DNA of 64,000 bases from Rugamonas apoptosis (GCF_014042355.1 NZ_JACEZU010000005.1:62001-126000); one strand, 5' to 3'. Shown: positions 39,029-50,157, counted from the stretch's first letter. Notes: a model not told the origin generated them from the letters alone. Translations and numbers: made by a program.

Positions 39029-40243
39029 TCATTGTGCCTGGGTCGGCAGCAGGCCCAGTTCGCGGCCAGCCTGTTCGAATGCCTTGAGTACGGTGTCGAG
39101 CTGTTCGCGGGTATGGGCGGCGGACAGCTGCACGCGCACCCGCGCCTGGCCCATGGGGACCACAGGGTAGAAGAAGCCACTGAGCAGCACACCCAGCTCA
39201 TACATGCGGGCAGCGAACTTTTGCGCGACCGGCGCATCGAACAGCATCACCGGCACCACCGGATGGGTGCCTGGCTTGATGGTGAAGCCGATGCGTTCGA
39301 TCTCCTTGCGGAAATAGGCGGTGTTCTCGTGCAGGCGGTCGCGCAGCTCGGTCGATGCGGAGAGGCGCTCCAGCACGGCCAGCGAGGCGCCGGCGATGGA
39401 AGGCGCCAGCGTGTTCGAGAACAGATAGGGACGGGATTTCTGGCGCAGCATGTCGATCACTTCCTTGCGCGCCGAGGTGAAACCACCCATGGCGCCGCCC
39501 AGGGCCTTGCCCAGGGTGCCGGTGATGATGTCGATCCGGCCCATCACATTGTGGTGTTCGTGCGTGCCGCGCCCGGTGGCGCCCATGAAGCCGGAGGCGT
39601 GGCACTCGTCGATCATGACCAGCGCGCCGTATTTGTCGGCCAGGTCGCAGATCTTGTCCAGCTGGGCGATGGTGCCGTCCATCGAGAACACGCCGTCGGT
39701 GACGATCAGCTTGTGGCGCTTGCCGGCGGCCGCTTGCAATTGGGCTTCCAGGTCGGCCATGTCGTTGTGGGCATAACGGAAGCGGGCCGCCTTGCACAGG
39801 CGGATGCCGTCGATAATGGAGGCGTGGTTCAGGGCGTCCGAGATGATGGCGTCGTTTTCATCGAACAGCGGTTCGAACACACCGCCGTTGGCGTCGAACG
39901 CGGCGGCATACAGGATCGTATCTTCCGTGCCGAGGAACTTGGAGATCGCCTGTTCCAGCTGCTTGTGCACAGTCTGGGTGCCGCAGATGAAGCGCACCGA
40001 CGACAGGCCATAGCCATATTTTTCAGTGGCGGCGATGGACGCCTGGGCCACCCATTCCTGGCCCGACAGGCCCAGGTAATTGTTGGCGCACATATTAATC
40101 AGCTTGCGCCCATCCTGGCCAACCACCTCCGCCCCCTGACGCGACGACAGTACACGCTCCGGCTTGTAGAGGCCCTGTTCGCGCAGTTGATCCAGGTTCT
40201 GCTGCAGGCCGTTAAAGAAGTCGCTTTTTGCTTGGTCGCTCAT
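39029..40243 (-). CDS. kbl: Glycine C-acetyltransferase (2-amino-3-ketobutyrate CoA ligase)
   Basis: This 404-residue PLP enzyme of the alpha-oxoamine synthase family cleaves 2-amino-3-oxobutyrate with CoA to glycine and acetyl-CoA. The PLP Lys lies in TGTLGKALGGAMGG, and MIDECHASGFMG carries the Asp/His of the active site. The length is standard. It is the first gene of kbl-tdh and is divergent from an XRE-cupin regulator that probably controls it. Confidence 0.96.
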   Translation of the reverse strand: MSDQAKSDFFNGLQQNLDQLREQGLYKPERVLSSRQGAEVVGQDGRKLINMCANNYLGLSGQEWVAQASIAATEKYGYGLSSVRFICGTQTVHKQLEQAISKFLGTEDTILYAAAFDANGGVFEPLFDENDAIISDALNHASIIDGIRLCKAARFRYAHNDMADLEAQLQAAAGKRHKLIVTDGVFSMDGTIAQLDKICDLADKYGALVMIDECHASGFMGATGRGTHEHHNVMGRIDIITGTLGKALGGAMGGFTSARKEVIDMLRQKSRPYLFSNTLAPSIAGASLAVLERLSASTELRDRLHENTAYFRKEIERIGFTIKPGTHPVVPVMLFDAPVAQKFAARMYELGVLLSGFFYPVVPMGQARVRVQLSAAHTREQLDTVLKAFEQAGRELGLLPTQAQ

Positions 40244-40484
40244 GATGATCCTCGTGTGGGCGGCGCGGGCGGTCGCTTGACCCGTCCTTGCACTATGTTG
40301 TACCGTGTTTCGCGGGGCGTCTCTGGAAGAAAGTCTACTCCTGTTCTCCGGACTGCCATCGAAATTCGCTATCTCGAACTAAAATTCAATATATTGGATA
40401 CTACCGAAGGCCAGTGAACTTGGCAATAAGCACACATGCGGTTCTTTCCATCCTTTTCCGACAGATTTACGTAGTATTTCCCCC

Positions 40485-40494
40485 TTCGGCCGAA
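40485..40494. promoter_or_regulatory. Palindrome immediately before the XRE-cupin start
   Basis: TTCGGCCGAA is a perfect 10-bp palindrome where a ribosome-binding site would be expected. It is a candidate operator for autoregulation. The evidence is symmetry and position only. Confidence 0.25.
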
Positions 40495-40501
40495 TAAAAC
40501 C

Positions 40502-41080
40502 ATGAAAACACCAGTACCAACGAACGCACCACCGGAAGTCGGGGCGGCGCTGCAGCGCCTGCGCCTGGCCCGCGGCCTGACTTTGGAAGATTTGTCCCGC
40601 ATCGCGGGGGTATCGAAATCGATGCTGTCGCAGATCGAACGCGAGAAAGCCAACCCCACTATCGCCATCACCTGGCGCCTGGCCAATGCGCTGGGCGTGC
40701 AGATCGGCGAATTGCTGGCCAACGTGGACAATAAGGACGCGGACACGATCCGCGTGGTGGACGCGCATGAGACGCCCACCCTGCCCGGCCAGCATGCCGG
40801 CTACGTGCTGCGCATCCTGGGGCCGATGGAACTGGCGGGAAAATACGAATGGTATGAATTGACGCTGGCGCCGGGCGGCGAGCTGGTATCGCAGCCGCAT
40901 GATCCGGGCGCGAGCGAGCATCTGACGTTATTGCATGGTGCCGTGGAAGTGGAAGCAGGTGCCCACAAGAAGAAGGTGAAACTGGGCGGCACGGCCCGTT
41001 ATCCGGCCGATGTGCCGCATGCGATCCGCAACGCGGGCAAGACGGAAGCGAAGGCTTTGCTGGTGGTGATCCACCGTTGA
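40502..41080 (+). CDS. XRE-family regulator with C-terminal cupin domain
   Basis: This 192-residue transcription factor has a helix-turn-helix at about residues 14-68 (LRLARGLTLEDLSRIAGVSKSMLSQIEREKANP) and a cupin sensor domain at about 105-190 (EHLTLLHGAVEVEAG, ADVPHAIRN). Cupin-XRE regulators often respond to amino acids or small metabolites. Divergence from kbl-tdh across a 258-base gap suggests it controls threonine catabolism; this is inference. No clear Shine-Dalgarno precedes the ATG; a 10-bp palindrome TTCGGCCGAA ends 7 bases before it and could be an autoregulatory operator. Confidence 0.9.
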   Translation: MKTPVPTNAPPEVGAALQRLRLARGLTLEDLSRIAGVSKSMLSQIEREKANPTIAITWRLANALGVQIGELLANVDNKDADTIRVVDAHETPTLPGQHAGYVLRILGPMELAGKYEWYELTLAPGGELVSQPHDPGASEHLTLLHGAVEVEAGAHKKKVKLGGTARYPADVPHAIRNAGKTEAKALLVVIHR

Positions 41081-41100
41081 TACGCTGCTAACTGCGCCCT

Positions 41101-41133
41101 CGCGCAGCGGGTGCTTGCCGCATCCGCTGCGCG
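41101..41133. terminator. Convergent hairpin between the XRE-cupin gene and amt
   Basis: CGCGCAGCGG and CCGCTGCGCG form a 10-bp perfect stem with a 13-base loop, between the two convergent stop codons. There is no clear U-tract, so termination efficiency is uncertain. Confidence 0.55.
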
Positions 41134-41145
41134 ACGGTGAGGGAA

Positions 41146-42348
41146 TTACCAGTTCGACTCGCGCTCCGGCGTGGACGAGATACGGTGGATCGACAGGTCG
41201 GCGCCCTGGAATTCCTCCTCCGGATCGAGGCGCAGGCCCAGCGTGGCCTTCAGCGCCCCGTAGATGGCGAAGCCGCCAGCCAGCGCGATCGCCACACCCA
41301 GACCAGTGCCCACGCATTGCGCGCCGAACGACACGCCGCCCACACCGCCGAGCGCCTTCTGGCCGAAGATGCCTGCCGCCACGCCACCAAACGCGCCGCA
41401 CAGGCCATGCAGCGGCCACACGCCCAGCACGTCGTCGATCTTCCATTTGTTTTGCGCCAGCGTGAACATGGTCACGAAGATAGCGCCCGCAATGGCGCCC
41501 GTCACCAGCGCGCCCATCGGGTGCATGAGGTCCGAACCGGCGCACACGGCGACCAGGCCGGCCAGCGGGCCGTTGTAGACGAAACCGGGGTCGTTCTTGC
41601 CCATCAGGAGCGCCACCAGCGTGCCGCCCACCATGGCCATCAGCGAGTTGACGGCGACCAGGCCGTTCATCTTGTCCAGCGCCTGCGCGCTCATCACGTT
41701 AAAGCCGAACCAGCCCACCGTCAGGATCCATGCGCCCAGCGCCAGGAACGGGATGGACGATGGCGGGTGCGAAGCGATGGCACCGTTCTTATGATAGCGG
41801 CCGCGGCGCGCGCCCAGCAGCAGCACGGCCGGCAGCGCGACCCAGCCGCCCACGGCATGCACCACCACCGACCCGGCGAAGTCGTGGAACTCGGCGCCAA
41901 ACGCCTGGACCAGCCACTCCTGCAGGCCGAAGCGATGGTTCCAGACCATGCCCTCGAAGAAGGGATAAACCAGGCCTACCAGCACGGCCGTGGCGATCAA
42001 TTGGGGATGGAAGCGCGCGCGCTCCGCGATACCGCCCGAGATAATGGCGGGAATGGCGGCGGCGAACGTCAGCAGGAAGAAGAACTTGACCAGTTCATAG
42101 CCGTTCTTGGCGGCCAGCACGTCGGCGGCGGCGAAGAAGTTGATCCCGTAGGCAATGCTGTAGCCAACGAAGAAATAGGCGATGGTCGAAATCGCGAAAT
42201 CGACCAGGATCTTGACCAGGGCGTTGACCTGGTTCTTCTTTCTGACCGTACCCAACTCGAGGAAGGCGAAGCCCGCGTGCATCGCCAGAATCATGATTGC
42301 CCCGAGCAAGATAAACAGTGCGTCGGCGCCTTCTTTGTATCCACCCAT
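41146..42348 (-). CDS. amt: Ammonium transporter (Amt/MEP family)
   Basis: This 400-residue inner-membrane channel conducts ammonium or ammonia. About 11 hydrophobic segments are visible. Conserved blocks include DFAGSVVVHAVGGWVALP (with the first of the pore His), GARRGRY and GSDLMHPMGALVTGAIAG. There is no signal peptide. The ATG at 42348 has GGGGAG 7 bases upstream; the frame extends only to a TTG further up. No glnK is adjacent, unlike the common glnK-amtB pair. The upstream region has a sigma-54 promoter, an IHF site and two NtrC-like sites, so expression should rise under nitrogen limitation. Confidence 0.94.
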   Translation of the reverse strand: MGGYKEGADALFILLGAIMILAMHAGFAFLELGTVRKKNQVNALVKILVDFAISTIAYFFVGYSIAYGINFFAAADVLAAKNGYELVKFFFLLTFAAAIPAIISGGIAERARFHPQLIATAVLVGLVYPFFEGMVWNHRFGLQEWLVQAFGAEFHDFAGSVVVHAVGGWVALPAVLLLGARRGRYHKNGAIASHPPSSIPFLALGAWILTVGWFGFNVMSAQALDKMNGLVAVNSLMAMVGGTLVALLMGKNDPGFVYNGPLAGLVAVCAGSDLMHPMGALVTGAIAGAIFVTMFTLAQNKWKIDDVLGVWPLHGLCGAFGGVAAGIFGQKALGGVGGVSFGAQCVGTGLGVAIALAGGFAIYGALKATLGLRLDPEEEFQGADLSIHRISSTPERESNW

Positions 42349-42398
42349 CAAACTACTCCCCAAAAGAATGCATCAAAAGATAAAGATGTATTCTCTTA

Positions 42399-42414
42399 AG
42401 CAATAACCGTACCA
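42399..42414 (-). promoter_or_regulatory. Sigma-54 promoter of amt
   Basis: On the minus strand TGGTACGGTTATTGCT matches the -24/-12 consensus TGGCACG-N4-TTGCW, with GG and GC separated by exactly 10 bases. The predicted transcription start is near 42388, giving a leader of about 40 nt before the amt ATG. Confidence 0.8.
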
Positions 42415-42423
42415 TTTTGGTGC
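42409..42423 (-). promoter_or_regulatory. NtrC-like site overlapping the amt -24 element
   Basis: GCACCAAAATGGTAC on the minus strand is a 14/15 match to the NtrC dyad GCACC-N5-GGTGC. It overlaps the -24 box, so NtrC bound here could block RNA polymerase. Confidence 0.65.
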
Positions 42424-42430
42424 AAATTTG

Positions 42431-42443
42431 TAAGTGCTTGATT
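42431..42443 (-). promoter_or_regulatory. IHF binding site upstream of amt
   Basis: AATCAAGCACTTA on the minus strand is a perfect match to WATCAA-N4-TTR. It is centred about 49 bases upstream of the predicted start, between the promoter and the distal NtrC site, where DNA bending is needed for sigma-54 activation. Confidence 0.65.
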
Positions 42444-42486
42444 TTATTGATAATGGCAATTGCGCGTTAATTTACAACAATCTTTC

Positions 42487-42501
42487 GCACCAAAATGATG
42501 C
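42487..42501 (-). promoter_or_regulatory. Distal NtrC-like enhancer site of amt
   Basis: The plus strand reads GCACCAAAATGATGC, one base off a perfect NtrC dyad, centred about 106 bases upstream of the predicted start. This is normal enhancer distance. From 42502 to the peptidase stop at 42642 nothing further is recognised. Confidence 0.7.
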
Positions 42502-42641
42502 ATCACAGCGCCGTGAGTCGATCGCGTTAGCACTGGGATTGTGCGATGGGTAGGGCGATGGCTGGGAAATCGCGAATTGCGCACCATCGAGAGGCATAGC
42601 TTCGTGAATCGTGATGATCCAACTTGGTGCGGCTGGCCGGC

Positions 42642-44804
<2,163 letters not shown>

Positions 44805-44921
44805 GAGGGTTTCCGTATCGTCGTCGAAGGTGGCGGCGCGGGCTCCCCGGCTCGCGCGCCCGGCGATGATAGCGCGCTTCGATGCAAATTTAAAATGTTA
44901 GCAAGCTTGGCAAGTCGATTT

Positions 44922-47339
44922 TTATTTGGCCAGCGTCAGGCTGGCCGCCGCCGGCGCGGGCAGGCTGACCGGCTCTGGCGCGCGCCATTGCTGCATCCAC
45001 AGCAGCAGCTGGTCGGCCGGGATCGGGCGGCTCATGTAATAGCCCTGGCCCTGGTCGCAGTTCATGCTCTTGAGCTGGTGCCACACCGCCTCGCTCTCCA
45101 CGCCCTCGGCTACCACGCGCAGGCCCAGGTTGTGCCCCAACTGGATGGTGGAACGGACGATCATCACGTCTCCCGCATCACTTTCCATGTTCAGCACGAA
45201 CGATTTGTCGATCTTCAGTTCGTTGACGGGCAGGCGCTTGAGGTAGGCCAGCGAGGAATAGCCGGTACCAAAGTCGTCGATCGACAGTTCCACGCCCATC
45301 GCGTGCAGGCGCGCCAGCGTCTGCTCGGCGCGCACGGGATCGTCCATGATGGCGCTCTCCGTGATCTCCAGGCAGAACGACGATGCGGACAGGCGCCGCC
45401 GCTCCAGCAGTTCGCGGAATTTGGTCGGCAAGTCCTGGTCCATCAGGTCGCGGGTGGACAGGTTGACCGACACTTTCACATGCAGGCCCGCCGCTTCCAG
45501 ATCCTGGCACAGGGCCGCCGACTGCTCCAGCACCCAGCGCGTAAGCTTGCGGATAAAGCCCGTCTGCTCAGCGAACGGGATGAATTGATCGGGGAATACG
45601 TTGCCGCGTTCGGGATGTACCCAGCGCACCAGCGCCTCCGCCCCCACCACCTCGCCCGTGTCGAAATGGATCTTCGGCTGCACGAACAGGCGGAATTCGT
45701 TGCGCTCGATGGCGTTACGCAGTTCCGTCAGCAGCGACAGGCTTTGTTCGCTGGCCTTGTCGATGGAGCTGTCGTACACCACCGCGCCATCGTTGCGCAG
45801 CTTGGCCGCATACATCGCCACTTCGGCCATGCTGAGCAGTGCTTCCGCGTCGGCGCCATGGGCTGGATAGCCGGCGATGCCGATGCCGGCGCCGATGTCG
45901 ACCATCTGGTCTTCCAGCGACAGCGGCGTTTCCAGTGCCTGCGCGATGTCGCTGGCCAGCCCGCGCGCCTGTTCCAGCGTCGCTTCCGGCAGCAGCACGG
46001 CGAATTCGTCGCCACCCAGCCGGGCCACTTGCGGCGACACATGGCGCTGGCCGGCCAACAGTTTTTGCAGGCGGTCCGCCACCTGGCGCAACAAGGCGTC
46101 GCCAAAGCTCTGGCCCATGACGTCGTTGACGTGCTTGAAGCGGTCCAGGTCCATCATCAGCACGAACACGCTGCCATCCTGCTTGCGCGCCTCCGCCAAC
46201 GCTTCACTCAGCAGGCGCAGGAACTGGGCCCGGTTCGGCAGATTGGTCAACGTGTCGCGGTACGCCAGCCGGGAGATTTCCTGTTCGCGCCGGGCGATCC
46301 CGTCGCGCATGCTGTCGAAGGCATGGGCCAGCGCGCCGATTTCATCCTGGCGCGTGACGTCGATCTGGCCCTGGTAATCGCCCTGCTCCAGCCGCTTGGC
46401 GGTGACGGCCAGCTCGCTCAGGGGCTGGGCGATGCGCTTGGCCGTCAGTACGCTGACCAGCGCCGAGACGGCGATGCCGGCCAGGGTCAGGCCGATCAAC
46501 CACCGCTCCAGGCGCTGATAATCCTCCGTCGCCTCGTCGATGGAGCGGGCCAGCATCACGCTGGCGCTTTGCGGGCCATCCTGGCCGATCGACAGCAAAC
46601 GGGCGCTGTACTTGTTCGATTCCACCGTGAGATCGAAGGGGTCGACCGGTAGCTGGGGCATGGCCTGCAACTGCTGCACGGCGGCGTTCACGGACGGCGC
46701 CAGGAAGGTGGAGCCGACGGCCAGCCAGCCGCTCTTGGGGTCGTGAGTGAGGATGGTGGTGTGCAGCGACGACACGTCGCGCATATCCGTGGCCAGCTGG
46801 CGGTCGATCGGGAAGGTCATCACGATCCAGCCAATGGTGATGGGGGCTTTGACGGGCATCACGACGATCTGGTACGGGCGCCGCTCCACGATGGCGATGC
46901 CGTTGGCGCCGTCGCCCTGCTCGGCCGGGTCGAGCATGCTCAGCACGAGCGGCTCCAGGGCTGCCGCCTGGATGCTATTGGTCGACACGCTGACGCGGCG
47001 CTCGGCGCTCACCAGCATGGTCATGGTGGCCTTGATGCGGCGTCCGCTGTTGGCCAGGGCCGATTCAATGGTGGCGCGATCGTCTTCGTCGTTATTGCCG
47101 ATGGCGGCCACGAAGGCCGTATCACGCGCCAGCAGCCGGGCGCCGAAGCGCAGGCTTTGCGCATTCTGGTCCAGCAGGCGGCGGAACACCTTGGTCCCGT
47201 TGTTCAATTCACTGCTGATGGACTGGCGCGCGTTGCTGTCGATACCGCGCTGGATCACCAGCAGGCCGATCACCTGCACCGCCACGATCAGTGCCAGGAA
47301 CAAGGTGACGATACGGCTTTCCAGGCTGCGGAAGTGCAT
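44922..47339 (-). CDS. Membrane GGDEF-EAL protein with dCache-like sensor
   Basis: This 805-residue c-di-GMP enzyme has an N-terminal transmembrane helix (about 12-30), a periplasmic sensor of about 230 residues resembling dCache_3, a second helix (about 285-305) and HAMP. The GGDEF domain has RLGGDEFAVLL, apparently intact. The EAL domain has GAEALVRW and DDFGTGYSSLAYLKRLP with IDKSF, apparently intact. Both synthesis and hydrolysis of c-di-GMP are possible. The gene starts 15 bases after the cupredoxin-like gene, so the two form an operon. The periplasmic partner suggests the sensor reads a redox- or copper-related state, which is inference. Confidence 0.93.
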   Translation of the reverse strand: MHFRSLESRIVTLFLALIVAVQVIGLLVIQRGIDSNARQSISSELNNGTKVFRRLLDQNAQSLRFGARLLARDTAFVAAIGNNDEDDRATIESALANSGRRIKATMTMLVSAERRVSVSTNSIQAAALEPLVLSMLDPAEQGDGANGIAIVERRPYQIVVMPVKAPITIGWIVMTFPIDRQLATDMRDVSSLHTTILTHDPKSGWLAVGSTFLAPSVNAAVQQLQAMPQLPVDPFDLTVESNKYSARLLSIGQDGPQSASVMLARSIDEATEDYQRLERWLIGLTLAGIAVSALVSVLTAKRIAQPLSELAVTAKRLEQGDYQGQIDVTRQDEIGALAHAFDSMRDGIARREQEISRLAYRDTLTNLPNRAQFLRLLSEALAEARKQDGSVFVLMMDLDRFKHVNDVMGQSFGDALLRQVADRLQKLLAGQRHVSPQVARLGGDEFAVLLPEATLEQARGLASDIAQALETPLSLEDQMVDIGAGIGIAGYPAHGADAEALLSMAEVAMYAAKLRNDGAVVYDSSIDKASEQSLSLLTELRNAIERNEFRLFVQPKIHFDTGEVVGAEALVRWVHPERGNVFPDQFIPFAEQTGFIRKLTRWVLEQSAALCQDLEAAGLHVKVSVNLSTRDLMDQDLPTKFRELLERRRLSASSFCLEITESAIMDDPVRAEQTLARLHAMGVELSIDDFGTGYSSLAYLKRLPVNELKIDKSFVLNMESDAGDVMIVRSTIQLGHNLGLRVVAEGVESEAVWHQLKSMNCDQGQGYYMSRPIPADQLLLWMQQWRAPEPVSLPAPAAASLTLAK

Positions 47340-47354
47340 GATGCTGACCTCCGG

Positions 47355-48011
47355 TCAGAGATTAGGCCGGGCGGCCGCGTCGGGATCGGCGCTCCCCTGC
47401 TTCAGGGTCAGCCGGAATACCAGCGGTGCCCCCCCCTCGCCGGCCTTGACTTGCGCCGGCTGCTCCGGGGTCAGGCCGCCGGCTGCGTCGTAGTGCCAGG
47501 CCTTGACCGTGTATTTGCCGGCCGGCAGATCGAGTTGAACGAGGCCACCGGCATCGGATTTGGCGAAGTACGGGGTATCGACCACTTTCACGAAAGCCAG
47601 CATCTTGTCATGGATGTTGCAGCCCAGGACCACCGTACCGGCCTTATCGAACAACTGGGGCGGCGCCTGCTCGCCGGAATACAGCTTCTGGTCGAATTTG
47701 TGGGCGGGCGAGAACGAATAGATGTGGTGCCTGACCCGGTCATTATTGGGGAAATAGATCTTGCTGCCGGTCTGCACCACCGTCACCAATGGGATGAATT
47801 TCAGTCCTTTTTGGGCGATTTCACCCGGTGCCATGGTTTTCGGCACCTGGCCACCTTCCGGCTCCGCGTAGACGACGGTGTCGGCAAGCGCCGCACCGTT
47901 GGCGTCAAGGATCTTCACCATCAAGGCGGCGGCCTCGGCGTTGACGGCGCCAAGCGCACCGAGCGCACCGAGCGCCAGCACGGCGGATGACAGGACGAAT
48001 TTCAAGGACAT
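47355..48011 (-). CDS. Cupredoxin-like periplasmic protein (methylamine utilization protein family)
   Basis: This 218-residue exported protein has a signal peptide (VLSSAVLALGALGALGAVNAEA). The fold is plastocyanin-like: VRHHIYSFS supplies His, and VLGCNIHDKMLAFVKV supplies Cys, His and Met in the order typical of type-1 copper sites. A C-terminal beta region (AGKYTVKAWHYDA) resembles a carboxypeptidase-regulatory fold. Such proteins are often annotated as methylamine utilization proteins, but no mau genes are present. It lies 15 bases upstream of the GGDEF-EAL gene, so it is a likely input partner. Confidence 0.82.
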   Translation of the reverse strand: MSLKFVLSSAVLALGALGALGAVNAEAAALMVKILDANGAALADTVVYAEPEGGQVPKTMAPGEIAQKGLKFIPLVTVVQTGSKIYFPNNDRVRHHIYSFSPAHKFDQKLYSGEQAPPQLFDKAGTVVLGCNIHDKMLAFVKVVDTPYFAKSDAGGLVQLDLPAGKYTVKAWHYDAAGGLTPEQPAQVKAGEGGAPLVFRLTLKQGSADPDAAARPNL

Positions 48012-48184
48012 TGGTGAGCCTGCTGAGGATGCGGAACTTCCATTGTAGCGCCTGGCAAAAAGTTCCCGCTAACGATTTCCGCAATTTTTTGCTTCCATGA
48101 GGCAATTAAAGCTGCACTGTTTGTTTCCTGCATTTCATACGGTTGTCACATTTGGCGATTAGCATATGCAACAATCTCTCGTCC

Positions 48185-50065
48185 ATGGCAAGCATCGTGA
48201 ATTCCCTCCCCCTGGCGCTCTCCGGCACCCGCCCCGCCCCCCCTTCCGCCACCGTCACCTATTTGAAGCCGCCCGTTCCGGCGGCCGTGTTGGAAGAGGA
48301 TGAAATGCTACGGTTACACTTAAACGACATCATCGCCCAGCGCCAGCTGAGCGCCCTGTTCCAGCCCATTATCCAGATGCAAACGGGCGAGATCATCGCC
48401 TACGAGGGCTTGATCCGGGGTCCATCGGACAGCCCGCTGCACGCGCCCATGAATTTGTTCAAGGTGGCGCGCGCCAACAACCTGACCGTGCAGGTGGAGC
48501 ACCTGTGCCGCAAGGTGGTGCTGGAACGTTTCGCGGAACTGAAACTGCCAGGCAAGCTGTTTCTCAACGTGAGCCCGGAATGCCTGCTCCAGCGCGACGC
48601 GCCGCACGGCGAAACGCTGGAATATATTCAGCAAGCCGGCATCGATCCCAGCCGCGTGATCATCGAACTGACGGAAAACCAGCCCACCTACGATTACGAA
48701 CTGATGCGCGATGCAGTGCTGCATTACCGCAACATGGGCTTCCAGATCGCCATTGACGACCTGGGTGAAGGATTTTCCAGCCTGCGCCTGTGGTCGGAAT
48801 TGCGGCCGGAGTTCGTCAAGATCGACATGCACTTCATCCAGGGCATCAACAACGACCCCGTCAAACTGCAATTTGTCCGTTCCATCCAGGAGATCGCCGA
48901 CCAGTCCAACACGCTGGTGATCGCGGAAGGCATCGAGACGCAGGCGGAACTGCTGGTGCTGCGCGACCTGGGAGTGGCGTTCGGCCAGGGTTACCATCTG
49001 GGCCGGCCGAACAGCCAGCCGGCGAAAGCGGTGCCGGCCGAGGTGGCCAAGGCGCTGGCGCGCAACGGCGTGGCCGTCTATCCGCAGCACGGCAATGAAA
49101 AGAACGGCGCCAGCATCCTCAAACTGTTGCACAAAGTGGCCGCCGTACCGCCGTCCATGAGCAATAACGAGGTGTACGAGATTTTCATGCGTGAACCCAA
49201 GCTGCTCATCATCCCTGTGGTCGAGGAAGGGCAGCCGCTGGGACTGATCAGCCGCTTCGACATGATCGACCACTTCGCCCGCCCCTACCAGCGCGAACTG
49301 TATGGCAAGAAGTCGTGCCGCATCTTCATGGACAGCAAGCCATTGATCGCGGACAAGGACACCAGCCTGCAAGACTTGAGCTTCACCATGGTGCAGGCCG
49401 ACGCCCACCACCTGTTCAACGGCTTCATCATCACCGAGAACGGCCAATACCTGGGCATGGGCACGGGCCACGACCTGATGCGCGAAATCACGCAAATGCA
49501 GATCACGGCGGCGCGCTACGCCAATCCCCTCACCCAATTGCCCGGCAACGTACCGATCAACGAGCATATCGACCGGCTACTGGAGAGCGGCACGCGGTTC
49601 TGGGTTTGCTATTGCGACCTGGACCACTTCAAGCCATTCAACGACGTGTATGGTTACCGGCGCGGCGATGACGTGATCCAGCGCACGGGCAAGATCCTCA
49701 CCGACCATTGCGATCCCGACCGCGACTTCGTGGGCCACATTGGCGGCGACGATTTCATGATCCTGTTCCAGAGCGAGGACTGGGAAGCGCGCTGCCAGGC
49801 CATCCTGGCCCAGTTCTCACTCGGGGCGCGCGACTATTACAGCCTGGAAGACTGGGAACGGGGCGGCTACCTGAGCGAAGATCGCCAAGGCAAGAAGGTG
49901 TTCTATTCGCTGATGAGCTTGTCACTAGGCGCGATCAAGGTGGAAGCGCACCAGTATTACTCCCACCACCAGATCGCCACGGCGGCGACCGAGGCCAAGA
50001 AGCAGGCCAAGAAGATCCACGGCAACAGCCTGTTCCTGGATCGCCGGCAGCAGCAAGCCCGTTAA
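48185..50065 (+). CDS. EAL-CBS-GGDEF c-di-GMP protein
   Basis: This cytoplasmic protein of about 626 residues has an N-terminal EAL domain (about 45-290) with the signature present as YEGLIRG, NVSPE and DDLGEGFSSL. A CBS-pair region follows (about 320-440, MREPKLLIIPVVEEGQPLGLISRFDMIDH). The C-terminal GGDEF domain (about 455-620) has HIGGDDF, a GGDDF variant. The EAL metal and catalytic residues look largely intact, and the GGDEF may be active or GTP-sensing. The start is uncertain: ATG 48185 lacks a ribosome-binding site, while ATG 48304, just before the EAL domain, has GAGGA. It is divergent from the cupredoxin gene. Confidence 0.9.
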   Translation: MASIVNSLPLALSGTRPAPPSATVTYLKPPVPAAVLEEDEMLRLHLNDIIAQRQLSALFQPIIQMQTGEIIAYEGLIRGPSDSPLHAPMNLFKVARANNLTVQVEHLCRKVVLERFAELKLPGKLFLNVSPECLLQRDAPHGETLEYIQQAGIDPSRVIIELTENQPTYDYELMRDAVLHYRNMGFQIAIDDLGEGFSSLRLWSELRPEFVKIDMHFIQGINNDPVKLQFVRSIQEIADQSNTLVIAEGIETQAELLVLRDLGVAFGQGYHLGRPNSQPAKAVPAEVAKALARNGVAVYPQHGNEKNGASILKLLHKVAAVPPSMSNNEVYEIFMREPKLLIIPVVEEGQPLGLISRFDMIDHFARPYQRELYGKKSCRIFMDSKPLIADKDTSLQDLSFTMVQADAHHLFNGFIITENGQYLGMGTGHDLMREITQMQITAARYANPLTQLPGNVPINEHIDRLLESGTRFWVCYCDLDHFKPFNDVYGYRRGDDVIQRTGKILTDHCDPDRDFVGHIGGDDFMILFQSEDWEARCQAILAQFSLGARDYYSLEDWERGGYLSEDRQGKKVFYSLMSLSLGAIKVEAHQYYSHHQIATAATEAKKQAKKIHGNSLFLDRRQQQAR

Positions 50066-50125
50066 TCTCCCGGCGGCGAGTGCCTTGGCCACGCAGGCCT
50101 AGCCGCCCCCCTGTGGCCGCACACC

Positions 50126-50157
50126 GGCGTTCAGGCGTTCAGGCGTTCAGGCGTTCA
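50126..50157. repeat. 8-bp x 4 tandem repeat
   Basis: GGCGTTCA is repeated four times exactly. The last copy contains the complement of the TGA stop of the Sel1-repeat gene, so the tract is the start of its 3' untranslated region. Slippage would not change the protein. Confidence 0.9.
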
